NCBI RefSeq assembly: GCF_000733925.1
Contig: NZ_JPOO01000003.1
Coordinates: 1,674,001-1,738,000, forward strand
DNA length: 64,000 bases
Direction of reading: 5' to 3'
DNA from: Arenibacter algicola
Lineage (GTDB): Bacteria > Bacteroidota > Bacteroidia > Flavobacteriales > Flavobacteriaceae
Shown one piece after another: positions 7,566-17,379 of the stretch. Every line of letters starts with the position of its first letter. Positions within the stretch are counted from its first letter, which is position 1. The translations under genes and the position numbers were made by a program. The notes under the pieces were generated by a model. It was given only the letters and a program-made list of their open reading frames with translations, made no database searches and was not told the DNA's origin.

Positions 7566-10500
7566 ATGACAACAAAGTTAAATGGAATCTTAACGCTGTT
7601 TCTAGCGTTGATTGTGCAATTATCTTTTGCACAGGAAAAAACGATTTCAGGTACGGTTACGGACCAAGATGGTCTGCCACTCCCTGGAGTTAACATCCTT
7701 GTACAAGGGACCACGACTGGCACCCAGTCCGATTTTGATGGAGAATACACCATCATGGCAGAGGTAGGGCAAGTTTTGGTGTTCTCTTATATAGGACAAA
7801 AGAATGCTAGCATGACAGTCGGTGCCAGTAACACTATCAACGTACAAATGCAGGAAGATGCCCAAGCACTAGAAGAAGTGGTAGTTACTGCTTTTGGTAC
7901 TGGCGACAGAAATGCAAAGGCAACGGTTTATGCCAACCAGACTGTAAAATCAGAAGACTTACTCTCTGTCCCTAACAAAAACGCTTTAGAAGCTTTAAGG
8001 GGTAAAGCTGCTGGTGTAAACTTATCTACCGCTTAAGGTTCTGTAGGCTCATCTACCAGAATTGTATTAAGAGGTTCAGGTTCGCTTACCGGTAACAACA
8101 ATGCTTTAATTGTTATTGATGGTGTGGCAATTGATAATACCGCTACTTCAGGAGGTGCTGGTCAATCCACGACTGGGTATTCCGATTTCGGTAACAGGTT
8201 CAATGACGTCAATCCTGACGATATAGCATCTGTAACCATTTTAAAAGGTCCTTCCGCAACTTCGCTTTATGGATCTCGTGGTGCTTCAGGAGTTGTTCTT
8301 ATTACCACCAAAACCGGCCAAGGTAAAAAGATGCAAGTCAATTACAATGGTTCAACCTCAATGGAAACGGCAATTATTGTTTTACAACGCCAAAGTAAGT
8401 TTGGGCAAGGATATGACAATCTTCACCTGGATTCTGGAGAAAACTGGTCTTGGGGACCAGCAATGGATGGTGTTGTAAGACCATGGACTTCACCAATTGA
8501 TTCCGATGGAGATGGGTCATTAGAAGCCTTGACTAGACCTTACAGTCCTGTAAGAAATCAATTGCAAGACTTTTTTAACACTGGGTACACTGTTACACAA
8601 AATATAAACCTATCAGGATCTAACGATGGTTTTACTTATTATGCCTCTTATGGTAATACAAAGCAAACGGGTATACTTGATAACACCTCTTACAACAGAA
8701 ATAACATCACCTTTAACGCTTCTGCGAAGTTAAGCGAGAAATTAAAATCCGATTTCAAAGTTAGTTACGCCAGAGTTGATCAAAATACTGCTCAGGAAGG
8801 ATCACGTGCTTTTGAAGGTAATAATGCCTACGCAATGGCGATTCAATCTCCGGTTAATATCCCATTTACGGAACTAAGAGACTATAAAAGTCCATTTCAT
8901 GGTATTGACGGATATTGGGGGTCTTATTCATCTGTAAACCCGTATTATATTTTAAATGAATATGGTAACGAGGCAGAGATAGACAACTTTTTAGCCAACG
9001 CCTCATTAACCTATAACTTTTTGGACAACTTGTCCATTACAGGACGCTTTGGTGGCAATATTGTAAACACCCAAACCGATGTATGGACGCCAACGTATAC
9101 ACCTGCCCAACAATTGGTTTGGACAGACGATTTGCAAATTGCAACCCGTAATTCTAAGCACAGTTCATTAGGTGAATATATTAACACCAATATTAAAGTT
9201 GAAAATCTTGATGCCACGGTATTGCTCAATTACGACGCCGAATTTAGTGAGGACCTAAAACTAACAGCAGCTGGAGGATATAATTTCTTTCAAAGAACTG
9301 CTGATCGCTTAATAGGAAGTTCTGTAGGCGGCTTGGTAGTTCCAGACACATACAACTTGGCCAATAGTAGTCAACAACCTACTTCAAGTATGTTTAGAAG
9401 CAAGTATAGAATTTTTGGGGTTTTAGGGAATGCAACGCTTGGTTATAAAGATGCAGCCTTTCTAGAACTATCAGCCAGGAATGACTGGTCTTCTACGCTT
9501 CCTTCAGCAAACAACTCCTTTTTATATGGAGCCGTTGGTGCTTCCGTGGTTGTAACAGATTTATTTAATTTGGAAAATGACATTCTAAATTATGCCAAAC
9601 TAAGAGGTAGTTACGGTACATCTGGTAAGGACGCCGATTTATATTTACTAAACTCTTATTTTGTGGGTAATCCTGAAATTGTAAGTTTAGGGGATTACTC
9701 CCTTACCTTACCAAAAAACGGTATACCTGGTTTTACAATTGGAAACACTATCGGAAATCCAGGCCTAAAACCTGAATTAACGACTACTTACGAAGTTGGT
9801 CTTGATTTCGGATTCTTTAAAAACAGACTTAGCGGAGCCTATACCTATTATCATTCAAATCATGATGATCAGCTTGTTACCATAAGCCTTCCAAGATCTA
9901 CAGGTTATACCCAAACGGTGAGCAACATTGGTAGAATGGAGAACAAAGGGCATGAACTTTCCCTAACCTTAAAACCAATTCTTGGTTTGGTTGACGGTCT
10001 AAATTTTGAGTTGTTTGGAGCCTATTCTACTAACGACAATAAAGTTGTTACCATAACAGATGATATAGACGAGTTAACAATTGGAACTTTTGGTTTTGCC
10101 GCAGGTACAACAGTTACTATGATTGCAAAAGAAGGTTTGCCATTTGGTACTTTTAAAGGAAATGACTTTAAGTACAATGATCAAGGGGAAGTTATTGTTG
10201 ATGGCAATACTGGTTTTCCTGTATATCCGGATGATGATGTAATTTTAGGTAACAACCAGCCTGATTATTTAGTGAATTTTGGCGCCAATCTTAATTACAA
10301 AGGATTTGGATTTAGGGTTCTATTCGACAGGAAAAAAGGAGGGCTATTTGCCTCCCAAACTAAATACAATACCAATTTTAACGGTACTAACGTTAACACT
10401 ACTGTTTATAATAGAGAGCCGTATATTTTTCCAAATTCGGTAGTAGATAATGGAGATGGTACTTTCTCAGAAAATATCGTTCAAATTACCGAACAAGATT

Positions 10501-10796
10501 ATTTTACTAATTATGATGCTCCGGTTTCTACACAATTAATTGATGCAAGTTTTCTAAAATTAAGAGAGGTAGAATTGAGCTATACCTTTTCGAAGGCATT
10601 GCTAAAAGATACTTTCTTTACTAATGCTAGATTATCATTATTTGGTAAAAACCTTAAGTATTGGTTACCTGATAGTAACAAATATGCTGACCCAGAAGTT
10701 AATGGTCCTGGTTTAACAGACAATGCCCAAGGTATTGAAACAACCCAAACACCTTCTTCAAGAAGTGTTGGACTTAACTTACAATTGTCATTTTAA
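7566..10796 (+). pseudogene. SusC-like TonB-dependent outer-membrane receptor with an in-frame TAA
   Basis: SusC-family proteins form the TonB-dependent pore of Bacteroidota glycan or peptide importers. The reading starts MTTKLNGILTLFLALIVQLS with a signal peptide ending about SFA, then a carboxypeptidase-regulatory-like domain (ISGTVTDQDGLPLPGVNILV), the LEEVVVTAFG box and the plug. After codon 156 a TAA (8034-8036) interrupts it. The same frame continues at once with GSVGSSTRIVLRGSGSLTG, DPDD-like NPDDIASVTILKGPSATSLYG and the barrel to the terminal SVGLNLQLSF. The stop sits where relatives have Ser in the SG(x)PGSSTR segment, consistent with TCA to TAA. Without it the protein would be about 1,076 residues, a normal length. 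Everything downstream is intact, so the change is recent, a sequencing error, or read through. Confidence 0.85.
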
Positions 10797-10811
10797 TAAA
10801 AAAATAATACG

Positions 10812-12272
10812 ATGAAGAAAAAAATTAATATATGTCTTATTCTATTATTAACACTGAGCTTTTCATGTTCTGATAGTTTGGAAGAAGTTAATATAGACCC
10901 GAACACTTTCCCATCTGCTGGAGACCCACAAGTTTTAAGCGCCGCAATTGCCTATATGGGATATATTGTTGATCATGATTTGAATTACGAAGAATCCATG
11001 CTTTGGAGCCAATACTATACATGGGGAATTGGAGTTTCAATTGGAAATGAAGAACGTTATGTATCTGCAGGTGGTGATTTTAATGGCTACTGGCAACGTG
11101 CCTATGCCAATTGCCTTACCGATTTAAACTATATTACCAAAAATAGTAGTTCCGCAGCATATAGAGGCATTGCTAATGTATTGAAGGCCTATCTATTTCA
11201 AGGTTTGGTGGATCATTTTGGAGATATTCCATTTACTGAAGCCATTTCTGGTGCCATTGAGGACGGCTCAATATTAACACCAAATTCAGATTCTGCTGAG
11301 GCAATTATATACCCTGGACTGGTTACTATGTTAGATGAGGCTCTAGGTGATTTAGCACTAGCAGAAGATGGTACAGTTGATGAAGACGACTTTATCTATC
11401 AAGGTGATACGGACAAATGGATAAAATTTGCCAATTCATTAAAATTAAGAATTTTAATGAGAACTTCCGAAGTTAGTGCACAGGGTTCTGCCGTACAATC
11501 CCTTATTAGCAACGGTACTTTTATAGAGTCCGTTGATGATATGCCTTTCATTCCCTTTTCTGGAAATACTGGTGATCAAAACCCAATGTTTGCTAGAGCA
11601 GAATTTGGTGTAGGAATGTTTTACTTTGCTAGTAATGCTTCGTTAAACCTACTTGAATCACTTAACGATCCTAGAGCTGAGGTATTATATACCAAGGCCA
11701 CTACTGGGACATTTGCAGGAAACTTGCGCGGGATAGATCAGGGAACCATAGATGACGAGCCTTTCACGGCACCAGCGTCTGATTATAGTATGGCTTCTGA
11801 ATATGCTTATTCCTCAACAAATCCTGCTATCTTAATGAGCCCATGGGAAGTTTGGTTTTTAAGAGCGGAGGCCGATGTACGATATAATACAAGCGATGAT
11901 GCCGAAACAGCATTCTCCACCGCTATTGAATTGAACTTTGACTACATGGAAGTTGCTGACGCTGCTACATATATAAGCTCATTAAATTTTGCCGGAGCAA
12001 CTACTTTAGACGACAAACTTGATCTGATTGGTATACAAAAATGGATATCTTTAAATGGAACCCAAGAGGATGAGGGATGGATTGAAACTAGAAGATTTGA
12101 TAGGCCTGCCAGTAGGATTTTTACGGATGGAATTTTCCAAACTCCTCCATTATCTGTTTTACCAAGTGGAACATTTCCTTCCGCATGGTTATACCCTGAA
12201 TCTGAAAGAAGTTTAAATCCAAATGCATTGCCACAAAGACAACTTACAGATGCCATATTTTGGGATAATTAA
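10812..12272 (+). CDS. SusD/RagB-like nutrient-binding outer-membrane lipoprotein
   Basis: SusD partners sit as a lid over the SusC pore and capture the substrate at the cell surface. The 486-residue protein has a lipoprotein signal (LLLTLSFSCSDS, Cys at about residue 20). A helical repeat fold of the SusD-like_2 type follows, with YWQRAYANCLTDLNYI, YRGIANVLKAYLFQGLVDHFGDIPF and the C-terminal PWEVWFLRAEADVRY. It starts 15 bases after the SusC frame ends, as expected for a co-transcribed pair. The substrate cannot be told from the sequence, and no polysaccharide-degrading enzyme lies next to it. Confidence 0.93.
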   Translation: MKKKINICLILLLTLSFSCSDSLEEVNIDPNTFPSAGDPQVLSAAIAYMGYIVDHDLNYEESMLWSQYYTWGIGVSIGNEERYVSAGGDFNGYWQRAYANCLTDLNYITKNSSSAAYRGIANVLKAYLFQGLVDHFGDIPFTEAISGAIEDGSILTPNSDSAEAIIYPGLVTMLDEALGDLALAEDGTVDEDDFIYQGDTDKWIKFANSLKLRILMRTSEVSAQGSAVQSLISNGTFIESVDDMPFIPFSGNTGDQNPMFARAEFGVGMFYFASNASLNLLESLNDPRAEVLYTKATTGTFAGNLRGIDQGTIDDEPFTAPASDYSMASEYAYSSTNPAILMSPWEVWFLRAEADVRYNTSDDAETAFSTAIELNFDYMEVADAATYISSLNFAGATTLDDKLDLIGIQKWISLNGTQEDEGWIETRRFDRPASRIFTDGIFQTPPLSVLPSGTFPSAWLYPESERSLNPNALPQRQLTDAIFWDN

Positions 12273-12284
12273 AAAAATAAAAAG

Positions 12285-13043
12285 ATGAAAAAATATAAAT
12301 TAATATTATGTACGTTTTCAATCCTAGGATTGATGTTAACAAGTTGTGACCCTAGTGTAGATGCACCAGGTTCATCCGACGTTTCAGCAGTTACCTACCT
12401 ACCTACGATTACCTTGGAAGGGGGTGATGTTACTTTGGATTGTGACGCAAGCTCCTACTCAGATCCAGGAGCCGTAGCTTCCGCCGGAGGAGTAGAAATT
12501 GATTTAGAAACCAAAGTAAGCGGGAAATATTTTGGAGCTTCTTCAGTAGTTGATGGTCCTGATGTTTATCAGGTCTCCTATAGCGCCTTTAATACCGACG
12601 AGATCCCTGCCACTGAATTTAGGACAGTTTTATACCCTGAATGCAATGGTGATCTTATAACCAGTATAGCTGGGATGTATACAGCTTCTGTTTCACGAAA
12701 TGGAAGTTCTCCCGCCGGTTACCAAGATAATGGTCCGTTCATTATTAGGGACTTGGGAGATGATAGATATGCTATTTCTGATGCACAAGGTGGTTGGTAC
12801 GAATATGGAAGAGCCATTGGTGTAGCTTATGCCACACCAGGCATGGTTCTAAAAGCCAATAATATTGCAACAAATGATTTCACTAGTGAAGGGCCGGTTG
12901 CTACTAATACATTTGGTGGATCAAATACTTTCACTAGTTTAACGGTAGATCCGGTTACTAAAACCCTTGTACTTACAGTAGAGTGGGATTTTGGCTATAC
13001 ATTTAAAACAGTCTTTACCCAAACTGATATTTATTTTAATTAA
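12285..13043 (+). CDS. Outer-membrane lipoprotein with Ig-like (DUF5011/5012-type) domain
   Basis: The 252-residue product has a lipoprotein signal (LGLMLTSCDPS). Residues about 35-110 resemble a bacterial Ig-like domain: LPTITLEGGDVTLD, YSDPGAVA and VYQVSYSAFN. A C-terminal module of unknown type contains GPFIIRDLGDDRYAISDAQGGWYE. It lies 12 bases after the SusD gene, in the place held by SusE/SusF-like surface proteins, so surface substrate binding is inferred. The exact family is uncertain. Confidence 0.75.
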   Translation: MKKYKLILCTFSILGLMLTSCDPSVDAPGSSDVSAVTYLPTITLEGGDVTLDCDASSYSDPGAVASAGGVEIDLETKVSGKYFGASSVVDGPDVYQVSYSAFNTDEIPATEFRTVLYPECNGDLITSIAGMYTASVSRNGSSPAGYQDNGPFIIRDLGDDRYAISDAQGGWYEYGRAIGVAYATPGMVLKANNIATNDFTSEGPVATNTFGGSNTFTSLTVDPVTKTLVLTVEWDFGYTFKTVFTQTDIYFN

Positions 13044-13056
13044 AAACTTGAAGAAA

Positions 13057-13557
13057 ATGAAATATAATATAATATTAAACAAACTAAGCTACTTGTTTCT
13101 AAGTTTTGCTTTGATAGCTTCATTTGTATCTTGTGATCAAGTTGAATCAGTGCCTGATGAGAACGATATCCTTATTAGTGAAATAACTGGAACATGGGTT
13201 GTAGATATGCTATATGACGGTGATCCAGCTGGTACAAATACTATCAGTATTTATAACACCTCGGCTAATGGTACTGAGTTTATGTGGTTGGATGATCAAG
13301 AGCACAGTTGGGGTTTAAAAGCAAAAGTGCCTTTAAATCTTGGTGCATTGACATTTGGCGGTACTGATTTAGAGGAACTTTATTACGATGTAACAGTAAC
13401 CATTACTGACGGTGTAATTGTAAAAGGAGGTGCTACAACACCAAGTGGTGATGTTGTAGACAGCATTTCTTTTAAGGCTGAATTTTCGGATATTCCAGGT
13501 GAAATTTGGGAATATTCCGGTTATAAGAGCACGGCTAAAATTAACGATTTGCCTTAA
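13057..13557 (+). CDS. Lipoprotein of the Lipid_bd (PF12888-like) family
   Basis: The 166-residue product starts MKYNIILNKLSYLFLSFALI with a lipobox (ASFVSC). The mature part has GTWVVDMLYDGDPAG, SIYNTSANGTEFMWLDDQ and VTITDGVIVKGGATTPSGDV followed by VDSISF. This matches the pattern of the small 'lipid-binding putative hydrolase' lipoproteins found at the end of SusC/SusD loci. The open frame reaches back to 12991, inside the previous gene. The ATG at 13057, preceded by AAGAAA and followed directly by the signal peptide, is preferred. Function is unproven. Confidence 0.75.
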   Translation: MKYNIILNKLSYLFLSFALIASFVSCDQVESVPDENDILISEITGTWVVDMLYDGDPAGTNTISIYNTSANGTEFMWLDDQEHSWGLKAKVPLNLGALTFGGTDLEELYYDVTVTITDGVIVKGGATTPSGDVVDSISFKAEFSDIPGEIWEYSGYKSTAKINDLP

Positions 13558-13582
13558 CTCTTTAAGTCCAAATAATTACTAT

Positions 13583-13609
13583 AAACCACCCGTAATCGGG
13601 TGGTTTTTT
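13583..13609 (+). terminator. Intrinsic terminator of the SusC/SusD locus
   Basis: AAACCACCCG (13583-13592) and CGGGTGGTTT (13597-13606) pair perfectly around the loop TAAT, and the T run continues to 13609. It closes the SusCD operon 26 bases after the last lipoprotein gene and lies just before rlmB. Confidence 0.9.
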
Positions 13610-13624
13610 ATTTACCTTTACCCC

Positions 13625-14365
13625 ATGAAGAATACAGAACAGATTTATGGCATCAGAGCCGTAATTGAAGCCATAAAATCCAATGAACCCATAGACAAGG
13701 TTTTTATACAAAAAGGCCTTAAAGGCGACCTGTCCAAAGATATGGAGACGCTGATCCGCAAAAACGGCATTAGCTCTTCCTATGTACCCATTGAAAAATT
13801 AAACAGACTTACAAAAAGTAACCATCAGGGCGTAGTGGCCAACATATCGCCTATTACCTTTCTGACCGTTGAAGAATTGGTTGAAAAAACATTGGAGACC
13901 AGGACAACTCCCCTTTTCCTACTATTGGACCAACTTTCGGATGTGCGCAACTTTGGAGCCATCATAAGAACGGCCGAATGTACCGGAGTAGACGGAATCA
14001 TAATTCAGAAAAAAGGAGCTGCCCCGGTTACTGCAGATACTATTAAAACCTCTGCAGGAGCCGCCTTTCGTGTACCTATTGCCAAGATAGACCACATAAA
14101 GGATGCCGTATTCTATTTGCAGGCTTCTGGAATAAAGGTTATTGCCGCAACCGAAAAAACGGAAAACACCATATATGAGGTTTCCTTTAAGGAACCTTGC
14201 GCTATTATCATGGGATCTGAAGATGTAGGTATCTCCCCATCCATTCTAAAGGCGGCGGACCATATGGCGAAGCTTCCCCTATTGGGTGAAATTGGTTCGC
14301 TAAATGTTTCGGTGGCTTGTGGAGTTTTCCTTTATGAAGCAGTAAGGCAGCGACAGGAATTGTAG
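13625..14365 (+). CDS. rlmB: 23S rRNA (guanosine-2'-O-)-methyltransferase RlmB
   Basis: This SpoU-family SPOUT enzyme methylates the ribose of G2251 (E. coli numbering) in the P loop of 23S rRNA using SAM. The 246-residue protein starts MKNTEQIYGIRAVIEAI. It has an N-terminal substrate-binding domain and the trefoil-knot motifs DQLSDVRNFGAIIRTAE, IIMGSEDVGISPSI and GSLNVSVACGVFLYEA. The frame is open further upstream, but that part overlaps the terminator, so the ATG at 13625 is used. The box TACCTTTA just before the ATG differs from a -7 element by one base and may be its promoter. Confidence 0.93.
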   Translation: MKNTEQIYGIRAVIEAIKSNEPIDKVFIQKGLKGDLSKDMETLIRKNGISSSYVPIEKLNRLTKSNHQGVVANISPITFLTVEELVEKTLETRTTPLFLLLDQLSDVRNFGAIIRTAECTGVDGIIIQKKGAAPVTADTIKTSAGAAFRVPIAKIDHIKDAVFYLQASGIKVIAATEKTENTIYEVSFKEPCAIIMGSEDVGISPSILKAADHMAKLPLLGEIGSLNVSVACGVFLYEAVRQRQEL

Positions 14366-14401
14366 AAATAACCAACCGTGTCAAAAGCTTTCTAGTTATT
14401 C

Positions 14402-14419
14402 CAGATTTGAAAAAATCTG
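14402..14419. other. GAAA-tetraloop hairpin between convergent genes
   Basis: CAGATTT and AAATCTG pair over a GAAA loop between the 3' ends of rlmB and the rhomboid gene. There is no T tract on either side, so a terminator role is weak. The structure itself is plain. Confidence 0.3.
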
Positions 14420-14469
14420 AACTTTAAAAATGTTCAATTTCTTTCTTGGACGGAAATTCTCTGCTTTGT

Positions 14470-15213
14470 CTAATGATCTTCTTTCCCTTCTCCCGAATCT
14501 TTTTTGAAATGATATTTAATGATAATGTCATCCTCTTCTTGGACAGGAGGCTTGCTCTCAATAAAATTCCCGTGTTCATCAAAATGTTTTAGGAATTCAT
14601 CGTCTTCCTCATTATAATCCTCCTTTTCCCAGTCATATTTTTTCAATATGGGCAGAGGGACCTTCATGGCAAATGCCAGAAACAGTCCAGTAACAAATCC
14701 GCCTAAATGGCCCTCCCAAGAAATACCGTCCTCAACCGGAAAAATATACCACAACAAACTCCCGTAGATAAAAACCACCATCAAGGACAGGGCAACCAAA
14801 CGGTAATGTTTGGATATTATTCCTTTAAAAAAAATAAAACTCACCAATACATAAATCAAACCACTGGCGCCTATATGATAGGATGGCCTTCCAATTAGCC
14901 AGGTTATAATCCCCGACAACAGAATTCCCCAAAGCAATACTTTAATGGCTATATTCCTGTAGAAATAAGCGAGGGATGCCGTGAGAATGGCAATTGGAAT
15001 GGTATTGTTATAGAGATGATCTACGGACGAATGTATGAACGGACTAAGGAAGATGCCTCTAAGTCCTTTTAAGGTCCTTGGATAAACTCCATAATCGTTA
15101 AAATTCACCTGAAACCTAATTTCAAACCAATATACGGTCCAGATAGAGAGCACCGCCAACATTGGAAATACGATTACTGAATTGGAAAATTTGAAATAAT
15201 TACTCTCTGTCAT
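14470..15213 (-). CDS. Rhomboid-family intramembrane serine protease
   Basis: Rhomboids cleave transmembrane substrates within the inner membrane. The 247-residue protein has six predicted membrane segments. The catalytic serine lies in HIGASGLIY (GxSG), the dyad histidine in WEGHLGGFVTGL, and the N-terminal HSSVDHLYNNTIP holds the His/Asn residues near the oxyanion hole. A charged cytoplasmic tail of about 55 residues follows (rich in Glu/Asp, ending SGEGKEDH). It converges with rlmB. The repeat array begins only 4 bases upstream of its start codon, so its promoter may lie in or be altered by that array. Confidence 0.9.
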   Translation of the reverse strand: MTESNYFKFSNSVIVFPMLAVLSIWTVYWFEIRFQVNFNDYGVYPRTLKGLRGIFLSPFIHSSVDHLYNNTIPIAILTASLAYFYRNIAIKVLLWGILLSGIITWLIGRPSYHIGASGLIYVLVSFIFFKGIISKHYRLVALSLMVVFIYGSLLWYIFPVEDGISWEGHLGGFVTGLFLAFAMKVPLPILKKYDWEKEDYNEEDDEFLKHFDEHGNFIESKPPVQEEDDIIIKYHFKKDSGEGKEDH

Positions 15214-15217
15214 ATCC

Positions 15218-15241
15218 GAAATATAAAACTTAATTCAATAG
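15218..15241 (+). repeat. Left copy of 24-bp direct repeat bounding the array
   Basis: The 24 bases end in TTAATTCAATAG and match the right copy at 17634-17657 in 22 of 24 positions; both differences are transitions (15224 and 15229). It lies directly upstream of the rhomboid start codon. Confidence 0.8.
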
Positions 15242-15443
15242 ACCTACTAATCCTCCTTAAAAACATAAAGTTACTTTTAGCTCCCCTCTCAAGAGGGGAA
15301 CTTATTTGAGGCAGTATTTCAACCTTTATAAAATCAATGGACATTGGCATTTAACTAGAACATTGTAAAAACAAAAAATAACCAGTACCAAGACCTTACA
15401 ACATCAACCCCATTTATCCATCACAAAATACATAAAGCCACAT

Positions 15444-15851
15444 TCAGCTCCCCTCTTGAGAGGGGTCGGGGGTGTGTTCCTCGAAATTGGCAATATACCA
15501 TTCTATAGTCCTTATCACATTGTCGGTATCTTTTAATACTTGTCCGTCGGAAAATCTAAATATATGGAGACCTAACATATTCATAACCCCTTCTTTCTTT
15601 ACATCTTTATTGAAGACTTCTATAATTTGATGGGAATAGCCATCCACCTCAATGCCCAGCATCAATTCATGACAAAAAAAGTCTATTATATAATTATCTA
15701 CTGGTTTTTGGCGATGAAAATCATACCCATACATCTGTTTCCCCTTAAGTTTTTGCCAAAGGATAATTTCGGCCTTGGTGGAATTGTTCCTAAGCTGCCT
15801 TGCCAACTCTTTAAGGTTTGGAGTATAAGATATAATCTTTCTCTTGTGCAT
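15444..15851 (-). CDS. DUF559 endonuclease-domain protein, copy 1
   Basis: DUF559 proteins have a Vsr-like PD-(D/E)XK fold; their role is not established. The 135-residue product has STKAEIILWQKLKGKQMYGY (Glu28), FHRQKPVDNYIIDFFC (Asp57) and LGIEVDGYSH (Glu68, Asp70, His74), the putative metal-binding residues. Its last nine residues (TPDPSQEGS) are read from the flanking palindrome, so the gene and the repeat are physically fused. The start MHKRKIISYT lies 29 bases inside the other flanking palindrome. Copies 2 and 3 lie 764 and 1,528 bases away. The gene may be part of a small mobile or amplifying unit. Confidence 0.85.
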   Translation of the reverse strand: MHKRKIISYTPNLKELARQLRNNSTKAEIILWQKLKGKQMYGYDFHRQKPVDNYIIDFFCHELMLGIEVDGYSHQIIEVFNKDVKKEGVMNMLGLHIFRFSDGQVLKDTDNVIRTIEWYIANFEEHTPDPSQEGS

Positions 15852-15895
15852 TTGTCTTTGTTTTTTTACACACCCCTAGCCCCTCTCAAGAGGGG
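15450..15895 (-). mobile_element. DUF559 cassette 1 with inverted terminal repeats
   Basis: The cassette is bounded by 28-bp inverted repeats at 15450-15477 and 15868-15895, which agree at 25 of 28 positions. Each end consists of the 16-bp palindrome plus an inner segment ending GGGGTGTGT. This is the layout of a small terminal-repeat element. Mobility is inferred, and no target duplication specific to one cassette was found. Equivalent cassettes lie at 16214-16659 and 16978-17423. Confidence 0.55.
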
Positions 15896-16207
15896 AACTT
15901 ATTTGATGCAATATTTCAACCTTTTTAAAATCAATGGACAATGGCATTTAACTAGAACTTTGTAAAAACACCAAATAACCAATACCAAGACCTTACAAAA
16001 TCAGCCCCATTTATCCATCACAAAATACATAAAGCCACATTCAGCTCCCCTCTCAAAAGGGAAACTTATTTGATGCCACTTTTCAACTTAATTAAAATCA
16101 ATGGACATTGGCACTTAGTTAGAAGGTTGTGAAAACAAAAAATAACCAGTACCAAGACCTTACAACATCAACCCCATTTATCCATCACAAAATACATAAA
16201 GCCACAT

Positions 16208-16615
16208 TCAGCTCCCCTCTTGAGAGGGGTCGGGGGTGTGTTCCTCGAAATTGGCAATATACCATTCTATAGTCCTTATCACATTGTCGGTATCTTTTAA
16301 TACTTGTCCGTCGGAAAATCTAAATATATGGAGACCTAACATATTCATAACCCCTTCTTTCTTTACATCTTTATTGAAGACTTCTATAATTTGATGGGAA
16401 TAGCCATCCACCTCAATGCCCAGCATCAATTCATGACAAAAAAAGTCTATTATATAATTATCTACTGGTTTTTGGCGATGAAAATCATACCCATACATCT
16501 GTTTCCCCTTAAGTTTTTGCCAAAGGATAATTTCGGCCTTGGTGGAATTGTTCCTAAGCTGCCTTGCCAACTCTTTAAGGTTTGGATTATAAGGTATAAC
16601 CTTTCTCTTTTGCAT
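16208..16615 (-). CDS. DUF559 endonuclease-domain protein, copy 2
   Basis: This 135-residue copy is identical to copy 1 except for a few residues near the N-terminus (MQKRKVIPYNPNL in place of MHKRKIISYTPNL). Glu28, Asp57, Glu68, Asp70 and His74 are kept, as is the palindrome-encoded tail TPDPSQEGS. The flanking palindromes are at 16214-16229 and 16644-16659. The close identity of the DNA indicates very recent duplication or gene conversion. Confidence 0.85.
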   Translation of the reverse strand: MQKRKVIPYNPNLKELARQLRNNSTKAEIILWQKLKGKQMYGYDFHRQKPVDNYIIDFFCHELMLGIEVDGYSHQIIEVFNKDVKKEGVMNMLGLHIFRFSDGQVLKDTDNVIRTIEWYIANFEEHTPDPSQEGS

Positions 16616-16971
16616 TTGTCTTTGTTTTTTTACACACCCCTAGCCCCTCTCAAGAGGGGAACTTATTTGAGGCAATATATCAACCTTTTTAAAACCAATG
16701 GACAATGGCATTTAACTAGAACCTTGTAAAAACACCAAATAACCAATACCAAGACCTTACAAAACCAGCCCCATTTATCCATCACAAAATACATAAAGCC
16801 ACATTCAGCTCCCCTCTCAAAAGGGAAACTTATTTGATGCCACTTTTCAACTTAATTAAAATCAATGGACAATGGCATTTAACTAGAACTTTGTAAAAAC
16901 ACCAAATAACCAATACCAAGACCTTACAAAATCAGCCCCATTTATCCATCACAAAATACATAAAGCTACTT

Positions 16972-17379
16972 TTAGCTCCCCTCTTGAGAGGGGTCGGGGG
17001 TGTGTTCCTCGAAATTGGCAATATACCATTCTATAGTCCTTATCACATTGTCGGTATCTTTTAACACTTGCTCGTCGGAAAATCTAAGTATATGGATACC
17101 TAACATATTAATAACCGCTTCTTTCTTTACATCTTTATTGAAGACTTCTATAATTTGATGGGAATAGCCATCCACCTAAATGCCGAGCATCAATTCATGA
17201 CAAAAAAAGTCTATTATATAATTATCTATTGGTTTTTGGCGATGAAAATCATACCCATACATCTGTTTCCCCTTGAGTTTTTGCCAAAGGATAATTTCGG
17301 CCTTGGTGGAATTGTTCCTAAGCTGCCTTGCCAACTCTTTAAGGTTTGGATTATAAGGTATAATCTTTCTCTTTTGCAT
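16972..17379 (-). pseudogene. DUF559 endonuclease-domain protein, copy 3, nonsense mutant
   Basis: The third copy is full length at the DNA level, but codon 68 is TAG (17178-17176) where the others have GAG. That is Glu68 of the IEVDG active-site motif. The product would stop after LMLGI at 67 residues. A GTG two residues of reading later could restart the C-terminal half, but it would lack most of the catalytic core. Further substitutions (MDGYSH side: AVINMLGIHILRFSDEQ) show this copy is diverging. Its right palindrome (17408-17423) also carries two mismatches. Confidence 0.85.

Noticed and set aside
8034..8123. Frameshift in susC
   Set aside because: Both parts are in the same frame and the 29 codons after the TAA read as conserved SusC plug sequence, so it is a nonsense change.
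15450..15465. Palindrome at the 3' end of DUF559 gene 1 as an intrinsic terminator
   Set aside because: No T tract follows on the minus strand, and the same palindrome also occurs upstream of the gene.
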